Of a DNA stretch of 64,000 bases, positions 33,480 to 47,667 are shown one piece after another. Position numbers and translations under genes: made by a program. Under the pieces are notes generated by a model. It ran no database searches. It saw nothing but the letters and a program-made list of their open reading frames with translations, and was not told the DNA's origin. The DNA comes from Tethya wilhelma (lineage: Eukaryota > Porifera > Demospongiae > Tethyida > Tethyidae), in contig CAXIPT010000009.1 in NCBI GenBank assembly GCA_964030475.1, positions 2,691,731 to 2,755,730 on the forward strand, given 5' to 3'. How positions within the stretch are numbered: the first letter of the stretch is position 1; each line of letters starts with the position of its first letter.

Positions 33480-36093
33480 GTGTGGAGAATCTCACGGCTC
33501 CTCTACCTGAAGGGGCGGACACACCCTCTGAGTTGTCCGTCTACTGTACCCTCAAGCGACAAAGGAGCAAGAAGAATCAACCCAAGACTATAATTAGAAG
33601 GGGCTCCCTCTCTCGACGAGGTAACGGGGATGGCGGTGAATCATACACGGGAACGAGAGTGTCCAAAGTGCCCGATCCGACCGAATACGCTTTGAAGGTA
33701 TGTGTGTACGCATTACTGTGTGTTATTGTTGTTTGTTTATGTGTGTGTTTAAAGCTGTTAGCATCATGTATGGTATTGGAAAACTTTGCAACGATTCGGT
33801 ATATAAACAAGACAGGGATTATGTTATTTTGCTGGTGATGCTCGAGTGAGAAAACACAGATTTGTAGATGAATGTTAATGGACGCACAAACGCACACACA
33901 CCATCGTCACGATGTGCAGGATCTGAGCAAGAAACCAGCTCTTCCCAATGAAATCCATCTCGATCTCGAAGAAGCCAAACTGAGCGTGCAACAGACAACG
34001 ACGGAGAAACCTCAGCTGAGTCAAAAGGCGTGGAACAGACTCAGTCGGAAACACAAGAGGAACATTGAAAAGGAGAGCGAGGATGGCTCCACCCCTGGAG
34101 GGGGGACTGAGAGTGGTGGGGCGGCCACTGGTGGCAGTGATGGTGTGGCAAGACAGGAGGGAGGAGCTGAGAGGAAAGGTAAGGGAGAAATTTTTTTTAA
34201 AAAAATTGTGTATTGATGATTTTTTATTGTTGTTTGGTAGTTCTAATAGGACCAGTGTTTAGCTGTAGATTCACTGATTTCTAGTTGTCAGTTATTTTCT
34301 GTTTCGGTCTCAAAGTGTCTGTTTGTTAACCACCCTACTAGGTCAGTTTATAGCAATCTACACTGTAGCTGTTAGCTTATTGTGGAGGGCAAGTAATTAT
34401 TCATGCTCAAATAGCTGTTTAGAGGTGTAGATTTCTAGAATTTTAGACGAACCTACCCCTGGGTGATTCACGTTTACAGAAATGTGTGTGCATGTGCATG
34501 GATGCTGTTTTAATATTTGAGATAGTTTATATGTCAAGTGCAACCAATCTCTCCTTTTCTACCAGCTAGCTACAACTCCATCTCAATGACTACAGCATAT
34601 TTTTCAGCAACCCACTGATACTAACAGTTTACCTACATACACAGATAGGGCAATGTACAGCAATTGTTCTCTTGTCTTGTCTACCCCATTGTTACCACAC
34701 TGACACTATGGCTACTCTACTTGGTGCCCCTCAATTCACACACCCAATAGCTTGTGGTGTCTGCTGTCTATCTGGCCTGCTTGGTTACACACACTCACTC
34801 TTGTTCTTCAGCCAACCTCTTTTGTACTGTGTTGTGTTGTTTGTTACAACCATGGTCCACCCTATTGCACACCTGGTGTTGTTGATAGATGGCTACATGG
34901 CCTGTTGTTTGTACCAGGCTAAGCCAAGCCAAGAAGCTTTAAGTTGTACATGCTCACTGCTGTTTTATTGTATGGAGGGTAAGATTTTTTTTGCTGACTC
35001 TGACACACACTCTGTGCATGTGTGTGTGGACGTGTAATACCATCTGGTGAAGCCTTAGCTCCTGCACTATACAACCAGTCGTTAGTATTTGATGTGGGAC
35101 ATGTTTTTGGCCTCAGTTTTGAGCTTACAATCGACATCCATTAATTTCCAAGTGAAAACTCTTGTACAGTGGCCGGTAGTTGATTGCCCACATGTACGTG
35201 TCATGTAGGTAGCATTTGTTGATAAAAAACTTTGTCAAATTCATTTTTTTGCTTGCCCATAATTACAATATTGTTCGTGTAGGCCACCCACACTGATAAT
35301 GATGTGAAAGCGTTTCCTCTAAAATGTGCTCTGTTAGGAACATTTTCGATGCCATTGACATTGGTTTCATTTGCATCTATGCTTCATCGATCTCCTCTGA
35401 TAATTTCAATCGTTGCTACTGTATACATACATTCTAACTTGTGAAAGTGCTTTCTTGTGCCTATTATCACCATTGCTGTGTGTTTGTGTGTGTAGAAAGA
35501 AAGATTACGTGGAAGCTGGGGGTGTTTTTCAATGGATCAAAAGCATGATGAAACCAAATGTACATGTGTATATGCAATGGTTTATAAACTCACACACTCA
35601 CATACATATACAGACATAATTGTTAAAATTCTGTTACATTTTTTTTCTTTTCCAAATTTTCTCCAGTTCATGAAGTACCAGACGGTGCTGTCCTCAGAGC
35701 TAAGGGGGGTAGGCAGCGTCTGAAATCGTCCAGCCCCCCTCCAGATGTGGGGGGCCATCGTGGTCCAGGCGTTGCATCTGCTAGGGACCCTAGTCATCAT
35801 CCTCATCAGCTCCACCAGCGATACATGGTGCCTGTCATCACTCACGATATGGCCCGGGATGAAGAGAGGTATATTACTGTGTTGGTGCCATGGTGTTTGT
35901 GTTGAATATCTGTGGTCGAATGTGTGTATATATACACTTAGAAGGTTTATTATACATGCTATGTAGTGATTCTTACGTCAACCTTCTTAGCTTTAGTTGA
36001 TCGGTATTGTAGTAACTAACTTGTAGACTATCCTATCTATTGGTCGTAAGCATCCAACCACAATTATTCTAACAATTTTGTGATTGACTGTGA

Positions 36094-36156
<63 letters not shown>

Positions 36157-37231
36157 CCTTCTCACCCAGACCTAATGGTGGCTCTAGGATTCATATCGTT
36201 AAGTCCCCCACAGACAGTGGTATATCCTCTCCACCTGATAAGGCCCTGCTCCACTCCACTGGTGGTCTCCTGGGCAGTGAGTTGGCCCCTCAGACCAGAC
36301 ACTCCATCAGGAGCATCGATTCAGGCCTTGGAGAAGACCCGGCAAATGCCGATAGAGAGTTGGTTACTGAGGTACGTTTACTACATGTATGTGTGTGTGT
36401 GTGTGAGATAAATATTACATGTACATGTATAGTAAATTTTCTGTTTTGTTGCATGATAGATGCTTGTATGCATACTGTGTCTACATGACTTTTGTGTATT
36501 TTTGAACCTTTACTCATAAATTCAAGTTGTTTTTGTCAAAACTACATACCTTACTTGACACTTGTTTTGCATTACGAAAGGTGAGAGACAATCTAAACAC
36601 AATGCAAGTCAACAAGTATACTGTATGCTTCATATTTGGGATATGCCTATAATGCATGACGTGTACTTTGCATACATGTGAATATAGGTATATGTATTAC
36701 ATCTATGTACTAGAAGCTTGTTTAGTCTTACTTTTAAAGTAGGTGTGTACATGTCTGGCGCTGCCTAGAAGCTGAGGCCAATTTAACACCCATTTTTCTA
36801 TCTCTTATCTCACTGTGCAAACATTTCTACCCAATCCTGATAAGGCAATGAGCTGATGATAATGATAAATGGAAGTCAATCTTCCATGAAGCACGCTGCA
36901 TGCATGCACGTTCGTGTACGTGTGTGTTTGCCCGTCACTCAGACTGAGCTGCATGTAGCCCATCAGGCTTGTAATATTGTGTTTCCCATTGGCAAAACAA
37001 TAGAGCAGCTCATTTTTAGACTAGTGTCTTAGTAGGCCCTAGTAGCTTAGAAGTGAATTTTGAAATACCTTTTTTAACTTTCTAATTACAAGATAATTGT
37101 ATTATTTTTCTTTTCTCTTAATTTTATTTTTTTAAAAATTGTTTTCCGAAGCCTCTTAGTTGTAGTTCAATGAGCATCATTAAAACCACCCAATATTTCC
37201 TAGTAAATGTATGGCCTTCCCCCTCCCCCCC

Positions 37232-37283
<52 letters not shown>

Positions 37284-40239
37284 CACACACACACACACAT
37301 ATACACATGTATGTACCTGCCATTAATTTATTTGCAAGCACATCTGTTACCAATTCCTCTACATGACATATTGCTACGTACTTTCGGAGAAGAATTGGTG
37401 AGCTTATCTCGTTAAACTCTCAGACACAGATATACAATATCATGTACTTGGACATCATTCTGTTTATAGTTTGCATACAAACAAGAAAGACAACGAAAAA
37501 ACACTACACTTACGGAACAGACGTTACATCAAGTTGTAAACTTATCAAAGTGTGTGAAATAAATATTACACATACATATTGGTTAAAAATTACTATTTTG
37601 TTGCATGAACGATGCTTGTATGCATACTGTATACATGACTTTTGTGTATTTTTGAACCTTTACTCATAAATTCAAGTTGTTTTTGTCAAAACTACATACC
37701 TTACTTGACACTTGTTTTGCATTGGACAAGGTGAGAAACAATCTAAACACAATGCAAGTCAACAAGTATACTGTATGCTTCATATTTGGGATATGCCTAT
37801 TGCATGACGTGTACTTTGCATACATGTGAATATATGTATTACATCTATGTACGAGAAGCTTGTTTAGTCTTACTTTTAAAGTAGGTGTGTACATGTCTGG
37901 CGCTGCCTAGAAGCTGAGGCCAATTTAACACCCATTTCTCTATCTCTTATCTCACTGTGCAAACATTTCTACCCAATCCTGATAAGGCAATGAGCTGATG
38001 ATAATGATAAATGGAAGTCAATCTTCCGTGAAGCACGCTGCATGCATGCACGTTCATGTACGTGTGTGTTTGCCCGTCACTCAGACTGAGCTGCATGTAG
38101 CCCATCAGGCTTGTAATGTTATGTTCTCAATTGGCAAAACAATAGAGCAGCTCATTTTTAGACTAGTGTCTTAGTAGGCCCTAGTAGCTTAGAAATGAGT
38201 TTTGAAATACCTTTTTTAACTTTCTAATTACAAGATAATTGCATTATTTTTCTTTTCTCTTAATTTTATTTTTTTAAAAATTGTTTTCCGAAGCCTCTTA
38301 GTTGTAGTTCAATGAGCATCACTAAAACCACCCAATATTTCCTAATACATGTATGGCCCTACCCCCCCCCCACACACATACACGTGTATGTACATGCCAT
38401 TAATTTATTTGCAAGCACATCTGTTACCAGTTCCTCTACGTGACATATTGCTATGTACTTTTGGAGAAGAATTGGTGAGCTTATTTCATTAAACTCTCAG
38501 ACACAGATATACAATATCATGTACTTGGACATCATTCTGTTTATAGTTTGCATACAAACAAGAAAGACAACGAAAAAACACTACACTTACGGAACAGACG
38601 TTACATCAAGTTGTAAACTTATCAAAGTATTTACTCTTCCTCTTGTAGCATAGAGTGTATCACCGTGTAGCTCGACAGGTCATCTACTGGCAAGATTTTG
38701 CATTTAGACTGTTTGAATAATTACTCAATTTTCCCCGGAAAGGCTAGCAGTGTGTTCTTCTTGTAAAAGACTTGCACTAGTACTGTAGTTTGACTATGAT
38801 TCTCATCAGATTTACAAGAAGAAATGAGACAAAGGATTGTAGCACGTACAGTAGCAACCATATAGGTGGATGAGGAATGAGACAAAATCTTGTAGTATGT
38901 ACAGTAGCAACCATATAGGTGGATGGCAACTTTTTAAAAAAAATTGTAGTTCACATAGTATTAATAATTATGATTAATATTTATTATTAATCATTAATTG
39001 ACTACTAAAAGGGTTAGACCCTTTAATTATCAGTAATTTAAAGTGACTGTATTGGTCACACTTTTTGCATGTATGATTAGCAGGAAATAATGATTTTACA
39101 TGACATTGTATAGTTATGATTAGACTGCTCTCATTGAAATTAATTGTGTGCTAGGAGAAGGTGTAGTCACGTGCCAAGAATTACCATATAGTGGGTAAAT
39201 TTTGGTGAGCTTAAAATTTTGGCCAATTCGCATTTTGACATGATTGATGATTTAATTCTACATGTTGCATTGTTTATATGTGCATGCGTGTGTATAAAAC
39301 AGTTGAACAATTTGGCGATTAGCAAAATAATTTGCCAATATCGCCAAATTTACCTGCTAATGGTATTACTTTTGCCACACTTTGTAATGATACTGTATCA
39401 CAATGTGGTTGTATGTCCACTGTAGGTGTCAGCCTCCTACTCTCCCTCTCCCACCATGCTCCATCACTCACCGTCAGACAGACAGCCTCAGGCACTAGCC
39501 GGGATGGCTAGACTCATCCTACCCAAGGGAGGATTCGGCTCAATCAGATCAAGTTAGTGCACACACACACACTTTTTCATAAAGATTTGCATGTCATGAA
39601 AGCTTAAGAGAATTGTTTACTCTTAATGGCCAAAAAAGAAGTTTAAGCTTTAGCTGTTTTAACATAATAGTACTTATTCCATAATATTATACGAAAAGAC
39701 AAAAAAAAAAATTGCCCATACTAAAATCTCCCAGAATAAAAGGTATGGTATCCATTATACATGCTACACCTCTTTCATCTTCCAATGCAGCCACCTCAGC
39801 GAGACGCAGTCGCAAGTCGATGCTCCTCTCTGACCTCTATGTCATGACCGTCTCCCTTCCGGCCGACCTTGCCTCCAACCAGAGAGGCAAAGGGGCCATC
39901 CTCAAGTTCCGGTTCTCACCGTACACACAGATCGAGCTGCTCCGAGTGGCCATACTCAAGGTAGAGTGAGAGGAGAGTAGAGTTTGCGGTTGTAGACGTG
40001 GTGTGGCGTTTGTGAGTTGTCTGTCTTTTTCTGTGTCTGTGTCTGAGTATGTAGTCTGTGAGCTTGAATGTTTACACGAGAAAAACAAACACATGTTGAT
40101 CATGTAAACACGTGGAAGTATACCGAGACTTTTGGTAATGTAAATACACTATTAATTTTGCAAATAAGTGTTAATTATTTGTAGTTTGTGGGATCTGTCT
40201 GTAGGCTAGCTACATGTATCTGTGAATGATGTGCAGTCA

Positions 40240-40283
<44 letters not shown>

Positions 40284-42337
40284 ATGCATGTAGCCCAGTG
40301 TGTGTGTGCACATCACAATTAGCCAACTGTTTTCTCTGTAAACCATATGTCTCTTCCTCCTAGTCTCTTATTACCTTCTGCTCCTCCAATCTAATAGTAA
40401 CGATCCTCTAACTGCGTTAATTGGCTAGCTCCCATGAGTAACACATGTCCACCAATAACTGCATTAGTCTAGAACTACTACTGGTTAGAAACATGTTCTG
40501 TGGATGAATGTAACCCTGTACTTCAACACTGATACATAGCAGTAAGTAGAGATCTAGTGACTAGTTACTGTAGCTAATTTGATAGTTTCATGTAACGATA
40601 GTGTTCCACTATCTCAGCATAATATTATGTGTACCTAAATTTGATAACTGTACTCTTAGCTTCCTCAGTGAACAACAAGCAAAGCTTTACACTAATGCAC
40701 TTATGCTAATGGCCTAGCTGTTCTGTGGTCACCTTGATCCCTTCTATAGCTCCCATGAAAGTACTTTCTACTTGCTAAGGAAAATAAGCTAGCTGCCCAA
40801 AAAATGACATTGTAGGCTTATCAGCAATAATGAAATTCTAGTTGGGTTTTGTTCTATCGTCATAGTGTAGTTCAATACTGATTAATGCTTATACAATATG
40901 TACATAATTGTTAACTCTGCATTGTATACAGTCTTTATTCATACACACCCTCAAACTGCTACTTATAAATTGATCTTTTCTTTAAGAAGGCCAAGGAAGC
41001 ATTGTTGTCTGGTTTTTCCTAGCTGTACTAGTTCTTCTTGTAGAAAGAAAGAAGCCTCTAGTGGTTTATGATCTAGTGTGGGAAAGAGCTCCTACAGCTC
41101 GGGGGTACAGATGTACTGTATTGAGTTCTGTGGATGCCTATTCATTGGTTATGATAATATGGCATCCTTGTATTGTACTTGTGTTATGATATAATAATTT
41201 ATTATGTATGACAATAGTGTTGGTTGTATGCATACAGTAACTGGACCAGAATTGGTATTTAGTATTATGGGATAATTATGTGGGCTATTAATTCAATTTT
41301 GAGAAAATAAACTGAGTTCCTCTGTTTGGCTTTTTATGTATGTATGTATGTATGTATTCTTTCTCTGTGTAGCAATTCCATGAAAGGTTTGAAATTGCCA
41401 TTCACCAGCTGTCCAAGTTCCACCTCTGCAGGTATCTAGAGGTAAGAAAAAGATTTTTTTTTGCAGTGCACTCTGCACAGGTGCATGGTAAGTATATCAC
41501 CTAGCCTTGTTTCCAAACCTTATGTATGTCTACTGTTAAATTTTTGAAAATTGAAGATTGGTAAAGGTTGTTTAACCAGGTTGTGACCCACTTTTCACAA
41601 TTTTTTGCGTTTGAATTTGACGACCGTGGGTAATGCCGCTTGTGTTGCTGACGACCCCTTACCATTTGCAATCTTCCTACAGGAGGAAGAAGGATGGGAG
41701 TGGCTGGAAGAGGACCAAGCTCTCAATCAATACCAACTGCCAGCTGAGGTACAGTGCAAGTTATGATATATGCTTACAGAAATGTTATTATAGTCAGCAT
41801 GTGCATGTCTAAGTGTCTGTGGGTCAAAGTCAGACTAGAGACCGACCAAAGTCCCCCAAGAATGAACCTTTACAAATTGGATGCAGGAGCGTGGTGAAAG
41901 ATCAGATTAGCAAGTGTGTGTGTGTGTGTGTGTGTGTTTAGCACGCGTGAGCACACTGGTCCACTCATGTTGTGAGAACACACAGACACACGCACACACG
42001 TTCTCTTTGAAAACTAATGGAAAGATCGATGATTAATCCTGTTAAGGTCATTCACCATAGCAATGAGAGGGTGTTCAAACCAACTTCATCACTACACACA
42101 CGCAGGCACACTCACACCATACCTGTTTTAAACTGACCCTGACATGTATGGTGATTGTGTGTGTGGCACCGTGTCTTTACTTTCATGAGCTCTTTACTCA
42201 TTTGTTGTGAGTGGGCTCAAATTGGACGAGAGTCAATTTTTCGTCTTTCTGTGAAAGGGCATGTAGCGTAGCAGTAGCCATTGGTTATGGTGCGTGTGGA
42301 GGCATGTTGAGATGCTTAGAGATTCATTCTATAGCCA

Positions 42338-42368
<31 letters not shown>

Positions 42369-44899
42369 TCTGTGTGATAAGCTCCATCTGCTAATACAGT
42401 AGCTCCATCCCATATACTGCTAAACCAATAAATTTGTACTGTTTTCTAGAAGGATATTCACATACACTCCTAACCTCTTAGAAACGTGAATGCTGAATCA
42501 CAGAATACACTAAAAATTCAATACAGATTTCAACAATTATAAGCTGATGTTTGTACCATTGCAAAGAGAACCTTTAAGTCAATTGAGTCAGAAAGAATAA
42601 TGTGCATGGACTCTTCCAGAACAGTTTCTGTAAATATTTTAAGAAGATGACTTCATGCATGAGCGGTGAAAATGTATAGTGTGATAGACTAGATTTTGGT
42701 CTAGAATTGGATATCATCTGAAAGCTCTCTTTGAGACGATGTGTGATACCAGTTTCAGTTTCATGTGTAAGAAATGAGAACTACATTTATATGAAAGCTT
42801 CTGAATGGCATATTACTGTGAACCTTGACCTCTGACATTTTGGCTAGATTGTTCACCAAACACAATACATTAATGTATTCACATTACATGGATATGATAT
42901 ACACATCAATGTCATGTATGTGATTGCGTACATGTACCCACACACTTGGCAGCACAGATCTCTTAGAATAATTGTGTTTTCACCAACACACATCCAATCA
43001 CCATACTCTCCAAGTGTACATATATGTGCACACACTATGTGCATGTACAGTACTTGTAGGAGGTGGTGGATATAGGCTGGTAGGCATGGCTATAAAAGCA
43101 GTGTTATGTGAGGCTTGGCTCTTTTGAGCCAACTTCATTTCGTGTATCGTTGCTACAATTGTCAACTCACTCTTGGCTGGAGTTTCACTAGTTCGTGTCA
43201 GAGCCAATGAAGCTTAGTTTATACTGCACATAGAGAGTAGCTAGTCAAGGACAAAGTTTGAATTGTGGTAGAGCTATAGACTCAGGCAGTGTTTGAATTC
43301 TGTCAGTAATATAGTTAATGCAGTGAGCAGTGTTTGTATCCAATAGTACAAGTACTATGTAGCTATTGTCAAGTGTATCACATATTATATACTCAACTAA
43401 AAAGAAAGAAGAAAAAAGAACTGTATTAGGCAGTGCTTTATGTAGAGCAGCTCAAAAGTGTTTTTTCTTACCCCACCAGCGATCCGTACCCTACCGGTAG
43501 TGTGTATCTTTCGTCTAAAAGTTCTATCTTTGACGGTTTGTACTACTATCAGTCCATGCCGTTGAAACTAGCTCTCAAGAGTCGCATCTTTTCTCGGAGT
43601 TGTGTCGATCTGAGCAGCACTCGTGGGGGAGATGGGGACTCGGAGATTATCGTAGCTGTTGGATTTCGTGGTAGTCAGCTGGCACTAGGTCAGGTCGACA
43701 TGACTAATGGAGGCTCGTCGAAACAGATGAATGGTGGTAGTGGTAGACCGAGGAGTAAACCTGACGTGGTGCATTGGAAGAGAAAGGTAACGTGTATAAG
43801 CCATTTGTTCATTCCGTTTATGAAGTGTTAAGATTATTATCAGGTTTGTGGATGGATATATTCATTCTTGGATTTACCCGAAACCTTTGCCAAGTGTTTG
43901 CGCATCAAAATTGAAGAAAAGCTAGTTTATGATGAGTATAGACCAAAGTGGTGGAAGATATTCAAATGAGTGTTTTGTAGTGTCAACTGTTTTCAGTCGC
44001 TATGCTCCGCCCATTATTCTTCAAAACATTTCCAGCCTAAACTTTGCCCTGCCTTTTCTTTCAACTGTCAAGGCAACATTGAAGTCACTGTCAATAGTGA
44101 ATGGCTGTCATCCCAGTGGTAGCTATGGCACTGATCAGAAATGGCGTTCTTACTTTCTGCCTCTGTGTTGCATACATTGGTCCCAAGTATGTAGTACTAT
44201 GTACATACATGTATAGTACTATATACTTGTTATAGCAGCTATAAATTTCTATACAAGTTCTTTGTTTGCCAACAATTGCCTGCCCCCGTATTGAATTATG
44301 TTAATATCGTCTCTCCGACAAAACTTCCTGAGCTGTCGAGTGTTCTACTCAATAGAGTACATGTACTTGCTATAGTTATTTGTACACAGTGTTTGACTAG
44401 TCTGGCTTGCCTCAAGCAAGGCTCTAGCTATCATAGCTTTTTGGCTTTTTGGCTTTTTGGCTTTTGCGCTCTCCTTTATTAAGTTAGCAATGATGTAGCT
44501 TAACATAATCGAATCAGTCGGTCCACAAGGTGCAAACAGTGGATATATAAGCATCACTATGCACTCGCACAGACTCAGTGTACACATGTACTCCTTCATT
44601 TCTCAGATCTAACTCCCTTCTTTGCCAAATTTGGACTTTTGGAAGATCAAACTGGTTCCGTTCGTACACCATAAACTAGTGTATGCTTTTTATACCAATA
44701 GCAGTGGTTGTTATTGCACACGAATATGTTACGTGAGCGATTGATTGGTTTTAATTGGCAAAGTGGATGTTGTTACTCTGTGCAAAGCCCAAAGAGTTCC
44801 CTGTTACCATTTCATGCTATTCATGCACCTGGCACAAACTAGTGGTCATGTTTTGGAACCAAAAATGATGCACTCAAGAATCAACGCAATTTTACACTC

Positions 44900-44995
<96 letters not shown>

Positions 44996-45034
44996 NNNNN
45001 NNNNNNNNNNNNNNNNNNNNNNNNNNNNNNNNNN

Positions 45035-45079
<45 letters not shown>

Positions 45080-45937
45080 ATGTGCGTGTGTGTGTAGACT
45101 GCTAACAGTGGAAAGTTGGCTTTTTTAGCAACAGATCTCAAATACTTGACGATTATGAAGTCTTATGTACAAGGAGTTTTATCCAAATCATCAGAAAACT
45201 TTCTGCACTCAGTTCTGCAATTTTAAACCTTTTTAATTTGAATTGTGCAAAATTCAGGCAAAATTTCTTAGAACCATAAATGTACAATGTGCTTCACTGA
45301 GAGTAATACAATTTTAAGCATGATCTCAGACATCCATATTACGCAGGCAACTCTTGTATACCCAGGTGCTTAGCAATTAGTCAGCCTGTGTGTAATAATT
45401 ATTAATCTGTAATCATTTCTACATCTGAGGATCGTCAATCAGCCAGGTGGGTTTGAATGGAACTGTGAGCTGGCAGTGACCTTGGACAATGACTGCCAAG
45501 AAACAATGCTCTTTCTCTCTATGTCTCTCAGTAGCTGGATGAGTCAGCCATTTGATTGTTATGATCTCAGTGTCATTACGTACACCTCACAAGCACTCGT
45601 ACAAACAGTCCATCATTGGCAATTAGTAGTCTTAAATCGCTTCAATCACTCCTTCATAGATTTAGCACATACACTGAGGGTATAATGTTACCGTCATACT
45701 TTGTGCCGGCTGGCCTAATTTGTAATTATTGTTGCGTGAGCATTTGTGCGTGTGTACCAAATTGTACCCTCTTAGGAAACACTCAGGCCTTTGCCTTTAA
45801 GTTACCATTCCAGTTTGTTGATGCCAGTATTAGTATACAGCGTCATATAGTTAGTTCTACTGTATCATATATTTTGTTGGATATAGTATTGCGAGAATAT
45901 AGCAAAAGATCGAGCTCTGTTGTGTGTGTGTGTGTGT

Positions 45938-45989
<52 letters not shown>

Positions 45990-46304
45990 CGCAAATGAAC
46001 AAACTAGAAGTAAGCACCAGTCTGAGAAGGAATGTAGAGACAAGCTATTTGCAGGCATAGATTACCCAATCTATGGAGCAAGACTGAAGCTGCTAATCAT
46101 TTCCGTGTGGAAGTTTACTGCCATAAATAATTATGACTAAATCTGTTACTGCTTCAAAAGACGTCCTGTGCTGACATCACACGCAACTATTCCGTAAACT
46201 GATTTGCTATTCATAATAATAAGTAATATCCTGGACCTTGAAACTAAATAATTTTATACACGTATTGTACAAGTATCAATTACCTTTGTACTCATACTCA
46301 ATAT

Positions 46305-46354
<50 letters not shown>

Positions 46355-47625
46355 TACAATAGTGCAAACTAGAGCTGAAGCAACTGGAGCCCGTCTATCG
46401 TGACGTGAGGGTGGTCATCCCTCAGTTGGAGTGCAGCATGTCGGTGGAGTACGACCAGTTCAGCACGGTCGGGGATGTCTTGCACCAGGTGCTGAGTCTC
46501 TCAGAACCCCCCCTGGACCCCGCCGAAGGATACTCACTGTATCACGTCAGATTAAGAGTGCAGTAAGTTATATACAGTACTCTGTGTGTAGCCATGTACC
46601 CAGGCTTTCCCTGTGCAGTTTAATTTTTTACTCTCAAGTTGAAGAATTAAACACAGAGGAACAATATTAAGACCTGAGAATGAGGCTACTTTGTGTGTGT
46701 GTGTCTGTTCATTTCAAGTATTTCAAAGATAGCCATGTTTTTCACTGTTATTTTCTATGGTTTGAGGTGATCAAACTTGGGTTTGAATGGAAAATTTTCA
46801 CCTACTCCGCAAAAATTGAATATAATTGTGAGAATGAATATTAAGTTTAACGGATAAATGAACTTATGGAATAAGTAGTATTATATATTGGTTTGTGTGT
46901 GGGTGTCCTGGTAGCCTAGTTGTTATCCTCTCAGACTACCAAACTCATGGTAAGTGGTTCGATCCCAGCCAGTGACTTTTCTCTGCCATTTTTCAAGTTT
47001 GAGTAGTTATTACCATACCTAACCTAAACTAGGTTGGTTAAACCTAACTATAGGTTAGCTAAATTCAGTTGCTGCACCAAGTTGCCCCCTTCTCCAGACA
47101 AACTGGCAACGCTCTCCGATCTACCACCTACCAGTTACAGCCTCCATCAGTCTAGAACCTGAGCCAATTGGCCTGTAACTACAGCAACCAAGGCCGTATG
47201 CAGAGCTAAGCACATAAAACATGTCTTGGAATGGTATAGCTGCTTGTGGTATAGCTGCTAGAATTAAGTTAATATAAAGTGTGTGCAAGGCTTATAGATT
47301 CCATAAGGGTTAGTATGTGGTAGATTTTGTCTGGTTGGAAAACAGCAGAAGTTGTTCTACACCATGTAATCTCCCAGTTTCGAGCTTGTTTTGAACAAAT
47401 AAAGCCATTGAGTGTACTACATACATTGGTGTGTGTGTGTGTGTGTATTGTGTGATGGTTGCTTGTAGATTGTGGGTGGTGTGCCCCATTCACTGAGAGT
47501 CGATGAACTCATAATGGCATTGTTTTGATGGGAATTCTCCAAAGGGAGGAGTGGGTCTACTCATGGCTAGTGCTGATTGTGGGACTGTAATGGTTTTACC
47601 ATAAATGATGCGCTGTTTTCATTCC

Positions 47626-47667
<42 letters not shown>

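Noticed and set aside
34672..35037. 121-codon frame in a RasGEF intron with hydrophobic stretches
   Set aside because: Composition follows TG-rich intron sequence, with no splice or promoter signals and no recognisable domain.
35493..35557. Possible RasGEF exon (acceptor TGTGTAG followed by a KKDYVEAGGVFQWIKSMM frame)
   Set aside because: The preceding exon ends in phase 1, and this frame needs phase 2; the exon at 35667 fits the phase exactly. It remains only a possible alternative exon.
37442..38653. Two matching small frames beginning MYLDIILFIVCIQTRK
   Set aside because: They lie in the two copies of an intronic duplication. Their similarity reflects the duplication, with no sign of selection on protein.
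44902..45095. Long VCVCVC / THTHTH reading frames
   Set aside because: They are translations of (GT)n/(CA)n microsatellite and of Ns, not genes. The same applies to similar frames at 26190, 28000, 32050, 37230 and 57640.
46905..46980. Functional tRNA gene
   Set aside because: A and B boxes are present, but the arms pair poorly and a long non-tRNA body follows, which fits a SINE better.
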